Assembly: GCA_964646625.1 (NCBI GenBank)
Contig: CAZYHC010000002.1
Location: 136,942 to 200,941 of the forward strand
Direction: 5' to 3'
DNA length: 64,000 nt
Origin: DAOULT01 sp964646625
GTDB taxonomy: Bacteria; Chloroflexota; Anaerolineae; CAZYHC01
Both the position numbers and the translations under genes were made by a program. Below, one piece after another: positions 42,111-50,081 of the stretch (positions within the stretch are counted from its first letter, which is position 1; every line of letters begins with the position of its first letter). The notes under the pieces were generated by a model that saw nothing but the letters and a program-made list of their open reading frames with translations, was not told the DNA's origin and made no database searches.

Positions 42111-42191
42111 GGCGTGGACGTTTTGTGAAATTTGTCACTTTTGCTCTTTTTTCACGAACCGGGTCTGTGGAGTCTCGATAATTCCGTTAAT

Positions 42192-43772
42192 TTAGTTCAT
42201 AGGCCTCAAGTCGTCGGTCAGTGCCCGCGTGCTGAACATCACCTCGGGATTGAGCAGGTCGTCCGGGTCGAAGATTTCCTTCACCCGGCGCATGTAGCCG
42301 ATCATCGTCTCTCCCCACTCCCGCGCCAGGTAGGGGGTGCGCAGGCGTCCCATGCCGTGTTCGGCGGTGATCGTGCCATCGTAACGCAACACCGCCTCGT
42401 ACACCTCGTCGGCCACGCGAGTGAGCAGGGCGGGCAGGTCGGGGTCGTTGGGGTCGAAGAGGGGGCGCAGGTGCAGGTTGCCGCTGCCCGCGTGGCCGTA
42501 GATGGCCGCCACCAGGCCGTGCCGGGCAAAGATGGCTTCCACATCGCGAATGAAATCAGCCAGGTGGGCCACGTCCACCCCCACATCGTTGACCAGCGAC
42601 AGGGCCTTGCGGTCGCGGCGGTAACCGAGTATGGCAGGTAACAGCCCTTTGCGCACCTTCCACAGCCACGCCTGTTCCTCTTCATCCTCGACGGTGATCG
42701 GCGGCCGGGCCAGGTCGTAACCATTCTCCTTTAGCAGCCTCTCCACCTGGGCGATCTGCTCGTGCCGCTCCGGCCCCTCATACTCGACCAGGAGCAGGTG
42801 GGCTTCGCCGTCGGGCACCTCCAGGTCTGGCTGACGCTTCCTGACAATGGTGATGGTTCTGTGGTTGATCACCTCGATGGCGGCCACCTCCAGGGATTTG
42901 ATGTGCTGCACGGCGTCGCCGGCTTGGTGCAGGTTGCGGAAGTAGAGCATGGTGGTGGCTTTCCCTTCGACGTAAGGCTCAGCCCGCAGAGTCGCCTGGG
43001 TGATTACGCCCAGGGTGCCCACGCTGCCCACCATAAGCTGGGCCACGAACTCCCCGACCTGCCGATGGCGCAGGAAGGTGAACAGGTTGTACCCGCTGGC
43101 TAATTTCATGTTCTGGCGCGCCTCCAGCCGCCGCACCGCCTGGGCGTCGGCCAGGATCGTATCACGCAGGGCCAGGACGCCCTCACGGATGCGGGGGGGA
43201 ATGCTTTCCTCGTCGGCGGTGTCCACCACCTGGCCCTCGACGGTGACGAATTGCAGATGGCGCAGGTAGCGGTCGATGGAACCGTGCTTGAGGGCGTGGG
43301 GGCCGCTGGCCTTGGTGGCGACGTTTCCCCCCAATAGACAGATAGCCCCGCTCGAAGGGTCGGCCGGCAGGTAGAGGCCCCGTTCCCGCAGAAAGTGTTG
43401 CAGATCGTTGTGGAGCAGGCCAGGCTCGACGGTCACCTGAGGCTCGCCGCCCACCTGGTCAAAGCCGAGCACGCGGTTCATCGGCCCGGCCTTGCTAAAG
43501 GCCAGGATGATGCCTCGTCCCAGGGAGCTGCCCGTCGTGCTGCTGCCCCCGGCCCGCGGGGTGAGGGGGATGCCTTCCTGGCGGGTGAAACGCACCACCG
43601 CCACCACGTCTTCCAGGTCGCGGGGGATGACCACGGCCAGGGGACGGACCTGATACATGCTCTGGTCGGTGGCGTAGCGGGCGAGGGCCTTTTCGTCCAC
43701 CAGCACTTCGCCGTTTACTCGTGGCCCTAGAGCCTGGCCTATTTTCTCGCTCGATGGTACTTTTAAGGGCAT
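42192..43772 (-). CDS. FAD-linked oxidase, GlcD/D-lactate dehydrogenase type
   Basis: 526 residues. The FAD_binding_4 fold includes RPLAVVIPRDLEDVVAVVRF, TPRAGGSSTTGSSLGRGIIL and ICLLGGNVATKASGPHALKH; the C-terminal FAD-oxidase domain includes YGHAGSGNLHLRPLFDP and ITAEHGMGRLRTPYL. Such enzymes oxidise glycolate, D-lactate or other 2-hydroxy acids and pass electrons to quinones or a partner iron-sulfur protein. No glcE/glcF is adjacent. It starts 2 bp after the stop of the isocitrate dehydrogenase gene. Confidence 0.88.
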   Translation of the reverse strand: MPLKVPSSEKIGQALGPRVNGEVLVDEKALARYATDQSMYQVRPLAVVIPRDLEDVVAVVRFTRQEGIPLTPRAGGSSTTGSSLGRGIILAFSKAGPMNRVLGFDQVGGEPQVTVEPGLLHNDLQHFLRERGLYLPADPSSGAICLLGGNVATKASGPHALKHGSIDRYLRHLQFVTVEGQVVDTADEESIPPRIREGVLALRDTILADAQAVRRLEARQNMKLASGYNLFTFLRHRQVGEFVAQLMVGSVGTLGVITQATLRAEPYVEGKATTMLYFRNLHQAGDAVQHIKSLEVAAIEVINHRTITIVRKRQPDLEVPDGEAHLLLVEYEGPERHEQIAQVERLLKENGYDLARPPITVEDEEEQAWLWKVRKGLLPAILGYRRDRKALSLVNDVGVDVAHLADFIRDVEAIFARHGLVAAIYGHAGSGNLHLRPLFDPNDPDLPALLTRVADEVYEAVLRYDGTITAEHGMGRLRTPYLAREWGETMIGYMRRVKEIFDPDDLLNPEVMFSTRALTDDLRPMN

Positions 43773-43774
43773 GT

Positions 43775-44794
43775 CTACAGCGCGGCGATGATGGCGTCGG
43801 CCATCTCCTGGGTGCCGACGGCGGTCGGGTCGTCGCGGGAGGGCTTCAGGTCGTAGGTCACGTTCCGGCCCTCGGCGATGACCTTCGCCACCGCCGCCTC
43901 CACCCGCTCGGCAGCCTGGCGTTCGCCCAGGTGACGCAGCATCAACGCTCCGGTGAGGATGGTAGCCACCGGGTTGATCTTGTTCTGGCCCGCGTACCTG
44001 GGGGCGGAGCCGTGCACCGGCTCGAAGACCGCCAACTCGCGGCCGATGTTCGCTCCAGGGGCCACCCCCAACCCCCCCACCAACCCCGAACACAGATCGC
44101 TGATGATGTCTCCGAACAGATTGGGCATCACCAGCACGTCGTAGTCGTGGGGCCGCTGGACCAATTGCATACACATGTTGTCCACGATGCGGTCCTCGAA
44201 CTCCACGTCGGGGTAGTCCGCCGCCACTTGCTGGGCCACCCGCAGGAACAGCCCATCGGTGGCCTTGAGGATGTTGGCCTTGTGTACGGCCGTCACCTTG
44301 CGGCGACCGTTGGCGCGAGCGTAGTCGAAGGCAAAGCGCACGATGCGCTCGCTGGCGGGCCGGGTGATGATGCGGATGGACTCGGCGGCCACGTCGGGGA
44401 TCACGTCGTGCTCGATGCCCGCATACAGGCCCTCGGTGTTCTCGCGCACCACCACCAGGTCCAGGCCTTCGTAACAGCCGGGGATGCCTTCCATAGAGCG
44501 GGCCGGACGCAGGTTAGCGTAGAGGTCCAGCGCCTTGCGGAGGGCTACGTTGACGCTGCGGAAGCCGGTGCCGATGGGCGTGGTGATGGGCCCTTTCAAG
44601 GCCACCTTGTTGGCGCGGACGGAGTCGAGCACGGCCTCCGGCAGCGGCGTGCCGTACTTTTCCATCACCTCGGCCCCGGCCTCCTGCACGTCCCACTCAA
44701 ATTCGACCCCTGTGGCTTCCAGCACCCGGCGCGTGGCGGTGGTGACTTCGGGGCCGATGCCGTCGCCGGGGATCAACGTTACACGATAGGACAT
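43775..44794 (-). CDS. NAD-type isocitrate dehydrogenase
   Basis: Oxidative decarboxylation of isocitrate to 2-oxoglutarate in the TCA cycle. 339 residues of the short IDH/IPMDH family (VTLIPGDGIGPEV; GFRSVNVALRKALDLYANLR; MPNLFGDIISDLCSGLVGGL). The Ser and Asn in GFRSVNVALRK are the isocitrate-binding type, and aconitase and citrate synthase are upstream, so IDH is preferred over isopropylmalate or homoisocitrate dehydrogenase. HGSAPRYAGQNKINP suggests NAD use. ATG 44794 has GGAG 11 bp upstream. Confidence 0.9.
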   Translation of the reverse strand: MSYRVTLIPGDGIGPEVTTATRRVLEATGVEFEWDVQEAGAEVMEKYGTPLPEAVLDSVRANKVALKGPITTPIGTGFRSVNVALRKALDLYANLRPARSMEGIPGCYEGLDLVVVRENTEGLYAGIEHDVIPDVAAESIRIITRPASERIVRFAFDYARANGRRKVTAVHKANILKATDGLFLRVAQQVAADYPDVEFEDRIVDNMCMQLVQRPHDYDVLVMPNLFGDIISDLCSGLVGGLGVAPGANIGRELAVFEPVHGSAPRYAGQNKINPVATILTGALMLRHLGERQAAERVEAAVAKVIAEGRNVTYDLKPSRDDPTAVGTQEMADAIIAAL

Positions 44795-44815
44795 TTTACT
44801 TCTCTCCTGCATCCA

Positions 44816-44848
44816 AGGTGCCTGGCACTTCCAAAGTGCCAGGCACCT
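44816..44848. repeat. Dispersed hairpin, GTGCCTGGCAC family (copy 3)
   Basis: AGGTGCCTGGCACTT (44816-44830) and AAGTGCCAGGCACCT (44834-44848) form a perfect 15-bp stem with a 3-base loop. It sits in the 60-bp gap between the aconitase stop and the isocitrate dehydrogenase start, so it would be in the operon mRNA. Confidence 0.85.
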
Positions 44849-44854
44849 GACATT

Positions 44855-46783
44855 TTATTTCTCTCCCGCCTTGATGTAGTTCAGCAACCCACCCGCCAGC
44901 AGGATTTTGACCTGGCGCTCGGTCAAATCGTAGGCCGCTTTGAAAGTGGTGTTCCTGGTCAGGTTGCGAACGGTTAATTCCTCTCCGGCCTGGATGGCCG
45001 CCTGCACTCCGGCGATCTCCCATTCGTCGCCCTGTTCTATGGTTTCATAGTCCTCCTCGTTGACGAAGGTGAGGGGCAGGATGCCCACGTTGACCAGGTT
45101 GGAGTGGTGGATGCGGGCAAAGGACCTGGCGATGACGGCCTTGAGGCCCAGGTACATGGGGGCCAGCGCGGCGTGCTCCCGGCTGGAGCCCTGGCCGTAG
45201 TTGACCCCGCCCACCACGAAGCCGCCGCCCCACTCCTTTGACCTCTGGACGAAGTCCGGGTCCACCCGCCAGAAGACGTACTCGGAGATGGCCGGGATGT
45301 TGGAGCGCAGCGGTAGAACCTGCGCCCCGGCGGGCATGATGTGGTCGGTGGTGATGTTGTCGCCCACCTTGAGCAGCACCCGGCCGCGCAGCGTGTCGGG
45401 GACGGGCTGGGCCGCGGGCACGGTCTTGATGTTGGGCCCCATGATGACCTTCACCGAGGCTGGGTCCTCGGCCGGGGGCACGATCATGTTGTCGTCCACC
45501 AGGTATTGGGCCGGGGGTTCGACGGCGATAGGCGCGCCCAACTTGCGCGGGTCGGTTATGCGTCCGTGCAGGGCGGTGGCGGCGCAGGTCTCCGGGCTGG
45601 CCAGGTAAACCAGGTCGTCGGGCGTGCCGCTGCGCCCTTTGAAGTTGCGATTGAAGGAGCGCACCGAGGCCGCTCCCGTCGGCGGAGCCTGCCCCATCCC
45701 GATGCATGGCCCGCAGGCCGACTCCAGGATGCGCCCTCCGGCGGCGATGAGGTCGGCCAGCGCCCCACTCTGGGCGATCATCGAATACACCTGCTTGCTG
45801 CCCGGCGTCACCGTAAAGCTGAGGTGGGGGTGTACCGTCTTGCCCTTGAGGATGGCTGCCACCGTCGTGAGGTCTTCGTAAGACGAGTTGGTGCACGAGC
45901 CGACGCACACCTGGGCCACCGGCAGGCCCTCGAGCTCCCGCACCTTGACCACGTTATCCGGGCTGGAAGGTTGCGAGATGAGGGGCTCCAGGGCGCTCTG
46001 GTCGATCTCGATGTCCTGGTCGTAGGTGGCGTCGGGGTCGGCGGCCAGGGGTTTCCAGGACTCGCCTCGGCCCTGGGCTTCCAGGTAGGCTTTGGTCCGC
46101 TCGTCGCTGGGGAAGAGGGAAGTGGTCGCCCCCAGTTCAGCCCCCATGTTGCACATCGTGCCCCGCTGGGTTACGGTGAGGGTAGCCACGCCGGGGCCGT
46201 AGTATTCGACGATTTTGCCCACCCCGCCCTTGACCGTCATCCGGCGCTGGAGTTCGACGATGATGTCCTTGGCCGCCACCCAGGGGCCCAATTCTCCAAT
46301 CAGCTTGACCCCTACGATCCTGGGCATAGCCAGGTAAAATGGCCCCCCACCCATAGCCACGGCCACGTCCAGCCCTCCGGCGCCAATAGCCAGCATCCCC
46401 AGACCGCCCGCGGTGGGGGTGTGGCTGTCGGAGCCCAACATCGTCTTGCCCGGCACCCCGAAGCGTTCCAGGTGTACCTGGTGGCAGATGCCGTTGCCGG
46501 GCCGGGAGAAATAAGCCCCGTATTTGGCCGCCACCGATTGCAGGTAGCGGTGGTCGTCGGCGTTGCGGAAATCGGTCTGGAGCATGTTGTGGTCCACGTA
46601 ACTGACCGATAGCTCGGTGTGCACCCGGGGCAGGCCCATCGCTTCGAATTCCAGCCAGGCCATCGTGCCTGTGGCGTCCTGGGTGAGCGTCTGGTCTATG
46701 GCGATGGCGATTTCCCGCCCCGCTGCCATCTCTCCCGCAACCAGATGCTCGGCGATAATCTTACGAGCCAAATTCTGCGCCAT
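44855..46783 (-). CDS. acn: Aconitate hydratase
   Basis: Interconverts citrate and isocitrate with a 4Fe-4S cluster. 642 residues, the shorter aconitase form close to LeuC-LeuD fusions and mitochondrial-type enzymes. Cluster cysteines are in GSCTNSSYEDL and SACGPCIGMGQ; substrate motifs include MLGSDSHTPTAGGLG, TTDHIMPAG and NYGQGSSREHAALAP. Located between citrate synthase and isocitrate dehydrogenase on the same strand. Confidence 0.94.
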   Translation of the reverse strand: MAQNLARKIIAEHLVAGEMAAGREIAIAIDQTLTQDATGTMAWLEFEAMGLPRVHTELSVSYVDHNMLQTDFRNADDHRYLQSVAAKYGAYFSRPGNGICHQVHLERFGVPGKTMLGSDSHTPTAGGLGMLAIGAGGLDVAVAMGGGPFYLAMPRIVGVKLIGELGPWVAAKDIIVELQRRMTVKGGVGKIVEYYGPGVATLTVTQRGTMCNMGAELGATTSLFPSDERTKAYLEAQGRGESWKPLAADPDATYDQDIEIDQSALEPLISQPSSPDNVVKVRELEGLPVAQVCVGSCTNSSYEDLTTVAAILKGKTVHPHLSFTVTPGSKQVYSMIAQSGALADLIAAGGRILESACGPCIGMGQAPPTGAASVRSFNRNFKGRSGTPDDLVYLASPETCAATALHGRITDPRKLGAPIAVEPPAQYLVDDNMIVPPAEDPASVKVIMGPNIKTVPAAQPVPDTLRGRVLLKVGDNITTDHIMPAGAQVLPLRSNIPAISEYVFWRVDPDFVQRSKEWGGGFVVGGVNYGQGSSREHAALAPMYLGLKAVIARSFARIHHSNLVNVGILPLTFVNEEDYETIEQGDEWEIAGVQAAIQAGEELTVRNLTRNTTFKAAYDLTERQVKILLAGGLLNYIKAGEK

Positions 46784-46830
46784 CTTTTATTACTCCTTCC
46801 TGAACAAGACTGCTATAATATTCGGTTTAT

Positions 46831-46906
46831 AACCACAAAGAGCACCAAGAACACGAGCAGCGAACGTTCGTTGTATACTTTGTGTTCTTTGTGTGCTTCG
46901 TGGTCG
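46831..46906. repeat. Dispersed palindrome, CACAAAG family (copy 3)
   Basis: AACCACAAAGAGCACCAAGA and following ACACGA face TTTGTGTTCTTTGTGTGCTT then CGTGGT around a centre near 46869 (GAACGTTC). It lies between the citrate synthase stop and the aconitase start. Confidence 0.78.
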
Positions 46907-46915
46907 AAGTTCTCG

Positions 46916-48043
46916 CTATCGCTCCTCGATGGGCACGTAGGGCCTTTGATCGGGGCCTACGTAATCGGATAGCGGCCGAATCAGGCGGTTATCCTGGTAT
47001 TGCTCCATGACGTGGGCCGTCCACCCCACCACGCGGCTGAGGGCAAATATGGGGGTGAACAGGTCCAGGGGGATGCCCAGGGTATAGAACAGTGGAGCGG
47101 TAAAGAAATCCACGTTGGGGTAGAGGCCCTTTTTCTTCTCCGCGACGGTATCGATGATCTTCAACGACAGGTCGCACCAATTGGGATCCTCGGCCTCCTC
47201 TCCCAGCGTACAGACCATACCCCGCAGTTGGATAGCCCGGGGGTCCATAGTCTTGTATACCCGGTGTCCGAAGCCCATAATCCGCGAACCTTTGGCCAGC
47301 GTCTCGGTGATGTAGGGTTCGACGTTCTCCTCGTTGCCGATTTCCAGCATCATTTCCATAGCCCGCTGGTTGGCCCCCCCATGCAGCGGCCCTTTGAGGG
47401 TGCCGATGGCCGAAGTGATGGCCGAGTACATATCGGACAGGGTAGAGGCGGCGACCCGCGCCGCAAAGGTAGAGGCGTTCAGTTCGTGGTCGGCCATCAG
47501 CAACATAGCCATGTCCAGGGCTCGTTCTTCCGGGGCTGTGGGGGGCTCGCCCCGCAGCATAAACAGAAAGTTCGCCGCGTGGCTCAAATTGGGGTCGGGG
47601 TGCACGCGCTCCCGGCCTTCTGAGTAGCGGTGGTAATAGGCCACGATGGTGGGCATCTTGGCCGTCAGGTAGAGGGCCTTGTTGACGTTGGCCGCCCGGC
47701 TATCGTCTCCGTTGTAGGGGTCGTAGGAGGACAGGGCCGAGACCGCCGTGCGCAGGGCTTCCATAGGCTGCGGCCGGCTGGGCGAGAAGGTGAGCATATT
47801 CCACACGCTTTCGTCTATCTCCCTCTCCGCCGCCAGCCGGGCTTTGAACTCCTCCAGTTGGGAGTGGGTGGGGAGTTCGCCAAACCAGAGCAGGTAGGCG
47901 GTCTCTTCGTAAGATGAAAACTGGGCCAGTTCACCGATGTCGATGCCCCGGTAGCGAAGACTCCCTTGTTGCCCATCGATGTAGCAAATGGCGCTGTCCG
48001 CTACGACGACCCCGGCCAGACCTCTGGCCGCTTTGTTTGACAT
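46916..48043 (-). CDS. gltA: Citrate synthase, copy 1 (downstream)
   Basis: Condenses acetyl-CoA and oxaloacetate. 375 residues with the catalytic histidines in MADHELNASTF and MGFGHRVYKTMDPRA and the aspartate in NVDFFTAPLFYTLGIPLDLF. The short length and lack of a long N-terminal domain fit the citrate synthase/2-methylcitrate synthase group. It has its own promoter (48132-48160) and AAGGAG. It is a near copy of the next gene upstream; ends differ, the middle is identical. Confidence 0.93.
   Translation of the reverse strand: MSNKAARGLAGVVVADSAICYIDGQQGSLRYRGIDIGELAQFSSYEETAYLLWFGELPTHSQLEEFKARLAAEREIDESVWNMLTFSPSRPQPMEALRTAVSALSSYDPYNGDDSRAANVNKALYLTAKMPTIVAYYHRYSEGRERVHPDPNLSHAANFLFMLRGEPPTAPEERALDMAMLLMADHELNASTFAARVAASTLSDMYSAITSAIGTLKGPLHGGANQRAMEMMLEIGNEENVEPYITETLAKGSRIMGFGHRVYKTMDPRAIQLRGMVCTLGEEAEDPNWCDLSLKIIDTVAEKKKGLYPNVDFFTAPLFYTLGIPLDLFTPIFALSRVVGWTAHVMEQYQDNRLIRPLSDYVGPDQRPYVPIEER
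46997..47881 (-). repeat. Identical core of duplicated citrate synthase genes (left copy)
   Basis: By eye no difference is found between 46997-47881 and 48348-49232 (885 bp, constant offset 1351). Differences begin at 46996 and 47882 and become frequent outside. Confidence 0.85.
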
Positions 48044-48131
48044 ATCCTTTTCTCCTTTCACGTGGCCTTTTCTTCTACGCTTCCCAGCACCGCATTGCAA
48101 AAGGGACAATCATTTCGAGTACTTGTACAGA

Positions 48132-48160
48132 AATATACCATAGGGGAGTAACTCTGTCAA
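48132..48160 (-). promoter_or_regulatory. Promoter of citrate synthase copy 1
   Basis: Minus strand TTGACA (48160-48155), 17-bp spacer ending TATGG, and TATATT (48137-48132). The same block precedes copy 2. Confidence 0.75.
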
Positions 48161-48266
48161 GTTATGGATTGAGAAAACTTGACAGTGGTGATCTATGCGT
48201 TAGTTTGGCACAAAATCAGGCACAAAAGTTTGCCGCCTCTGGTAAAAATCATGCGGGAGGTTCTCG

Positions 48267-49394
48267 CTATCGCTCTTCGATAGGTACGTAGGGCCTTTGC
48301 TCGGGCCCTACGTAATCGGATAGGGGCCGGATCAGACGGTTGTTCTCGTATTGCTCCATGACGTGGGCCGTCCACCCCACCACGCGGCTGAGGGCAAATA
48401 TGGGGGTGAACAGGTCCAGGGGGATGCCCAGGGTATAGAACAGTGGAGCGGTAAAGAAATCCACGTTGGGGTAGAGGCCCTTTTTCTTCTCCGCGACGGT
48501 ATCGATGATCTTCAACGACAGGTCGCACCAATTGGGATCCTCGGCCTCCTCTCCCAGCGTACAGACCATACCCCGCAGTTGGATAGCCCGGGGGTCCATA
48601 GTCTTGTATACCCGGTGTCCGAAGCCCATAATCCGCGAACCTTTGGCCAGCGTCTCGGTGATGTAGGGTTCGACGTTCTCCTCGTTGCCGATTTCCAGCA
48701 TCATTTCCATAGCCCGCTGGTTGGCCCCCCCATGCAGCGGCCCTTTGAGGGTGCCGATGGCCGAAGTGATGGCCGAGTACATATCGGACAGGGTAGAGGC
48801 GGCGACCCGCGCCGCAAAGGTAGAGGCGTTCAGTTCGTGGTCGGCCATCAGCAACATAGCCATGTCCAGGGCTCGTTCTTCCGGGGCTGTGGGGGGCTCG
48901 CCCCGCAGCATAAACAGAAAGTTCGCCGCGTGGCTCAAATTGGGGTCGGGGTGCACGCGCTCCCGGCCTTCTGAGTAGCGGTGGTAATAGGCCACGATGG
49001 TGGGCATCTTGGCCGTCAGGTAGAGGGCCTTGTTGACGTTGGCCGCCCGGCTATCGTCTCCGTTGTAGGGGTCGTAGGAGGACAGGGCCGAGACCGCCGT
49101 GCGCAGGGCTTCCATAGGCTGCGGCCGGCTGGGCGAGAAGGTGAGCATATTCCACACGCTTTCGTCTATCTCCCTCTCCGCCGCCAGCCGGGCTTTGAAC
49201 TCCTCCAGTTGGGAGTGGGTGGGGAGTTCGCCGAACCAGAGCAGATAGGTTGTCTCTTCGTAAGATGAAAACTGGATCAGATCACTGATGTCAATGCCCC
49301 GGTAGCGGAGAATCCCTTTTTGTCCGTCAATGTAGCAAATGGCGCTATCTGCTACGACGATCCCGGCCAGCCCTCTGGTTACTTTGTCTGACAT
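48267..49394 (-). CDS. Citrate synthase, copy 2 (upstream)
   Basis: 375 residues, the tandem paralogue of the preceding entry with the same catalytic residues. Differences cluster in the first 60 residues (MSDKVTRGLAGIVV against MSNKAARGLAGVVV) and last 30 (EQYENNRL against EQYQDNRL). ATG 49394 has AGGAGGAG upstream. Whether one copy acts as a 2-methylcitrate synthase cannot be told, because the central catalytic region is the same in both. Confidence 0.93.
   Translation of the reverse strand: MSDKVTRGLAGIVVADSAICYIDGQKGILRYRGIDISDLIQFSSYEETTYLLWFGELPTHSQLEEFKARLAAEREIDESVWNMLTFSPSRPQPMEALRTAVSALSSYDPYNGDDSRAANVNKALYLTAKMPTIVAYYHRYSEGRERVHPDPNLSHAANFLFMLRGEPPTAPEERALDMAMLLMADHELNASTFAARVAASTLSDMYSAITSAIGTLKGPLHGGANQRAMEMMLEIGNEENVEPYITETLAKGSRIMGFGHRVYKTMDPRAIQLRGMVCTLGEEAEDPNWCDLSLKIIDTVAEKKKGLYPNVDFFTAPLFYTLGIPLDLFTPIFALSRVVGWTAHVMEQYENNRLIRPLSDYVGPEQRPYVPIEER
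48348..49232 (-). repeat. Identical core of duplicated citrate synthase genes (right copy)
   Basis: Partner of 46997-47881; see that entry. The flanks at both ends are clearly diverged. Confidence 0.85.
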
Positions 49395-49498
49395 AATCTC
49401 TCCTCCTTTCACGCTGCCTCTTAGTTTGCGCTTCCCAGCTCGCATTGCAAAGGGGACAATCTTGGGGGGTATAGTAGAACTAAATGGCAGAAAATAAT

Positions 49499-49638
49499 AG
49501 TCTCCCTATTTGCGTTGATGCGAAGGTCGGTCTACTTTTCACCGCTGAGGCCGCTGGGAGCGTCGAGCAAATTCAAAAGTATCAGCGAACTCTGCGCCCT
49601 CTGCGGTGAGACAATACATCAACACTGATAGGGAGACT
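49499..49638. repeat. Fold-back element with GGGAGACT termini (copy 2)
   Basis: 140 bp. AGTCTCCCTAT (49499-49509) and ATAGGGAGACT (49628-49638) are perfect inverted ends; GTTGATG (49514-49520) pairs with CATCAAC (49617-49623); the core CACCGCTGAG faces CTCTGCGGTG. Same plan as 22013-22162 with different, but again paired, inner arms. Confidence 0.78.
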
Positions 49639-49735
49639 GCCCAGAAACTAACGGCTACGCTTTATTGGAATGTTACCCCGCCGCACACCTCCTTGCAAAA
49701 GGCTTGAACTTTCAGATAAGTGGGAATTTCCCAGG

Positions 49736-49765
49736 AATATACCATAGAAGGAGTCACTCTGTCAA
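49736..49765 (-). promoter_or_regulatory. Promoter of citrate synthase copy 2
   Basis: Minus strand TTGACA (49765-49760), 18-bp spacer ending TATGG, TATATT (49741-49736). About 340 bp ahead of the gene, with the fold-back element lying in the leader between them. Confidence 0.68.
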
Positions 49766-49812
49766 GTTATGGATTCGACGCCAATATGGGTAAAGTCAAG
49801 CAACTCCGTGAA

Positions 49813-49841
49813 TTGACTTCAGGCCTGAGATGCGGTAAAAT
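49813..49841 (+). promoter_or_regulatory. Promoter of the sugar-type ABC operon
   Basis: TTGACT, 17-bp spacer, TAAAAT. It lies 240 bp ahead of the solute-binding protein start. Confidence 0.65.
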
Positions 49842-50081
49842 GGAAGATACAGGAAAATGAATTCTAATTACCAGGCGGCCAAACGATACGGTACGTATCC
49901 CATCCAACGTTGAGCACTTCGGTGTCGCTGATTCACGAGGAGAGAGGGGGGATGCGGATGAACTGAAAGACTGATCGTCGTGCTGAGCAGAGTGTGAAAT
50001 GAGGGGGGAACGGAGAACGTCCTGATTAAGTTCTCTGGCCGTTTCTTACCAAACACTATTTTTATTCAGGAGGAGCATATT

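Larger units (their letters stand above)
49639..50081. other. Divergent control region of citrate synthase and sugar-binding protein genes
   Basis: Holds the two promoters annotated at 49736-49765 (minus) and 49813-49841 (plus), then a 240-nt leader before the solute-binding protein gene. The leader contains GC-rich inverted stretches but nothing I can match to a known riboswitch. Confidence 0.55.

Noticed and set aside
45341..46612. Plus-strand open frame of 423 codons
   Set aside because: Antisense shadow of aconitase; low-complexity Gly/Arg/His-rich translation.
49842..50081. Riboswitch in the leader of the solute-binding protein gene
   Set aside because: The leader has some inverted stretches, but I could match no conserved riboswitch core.
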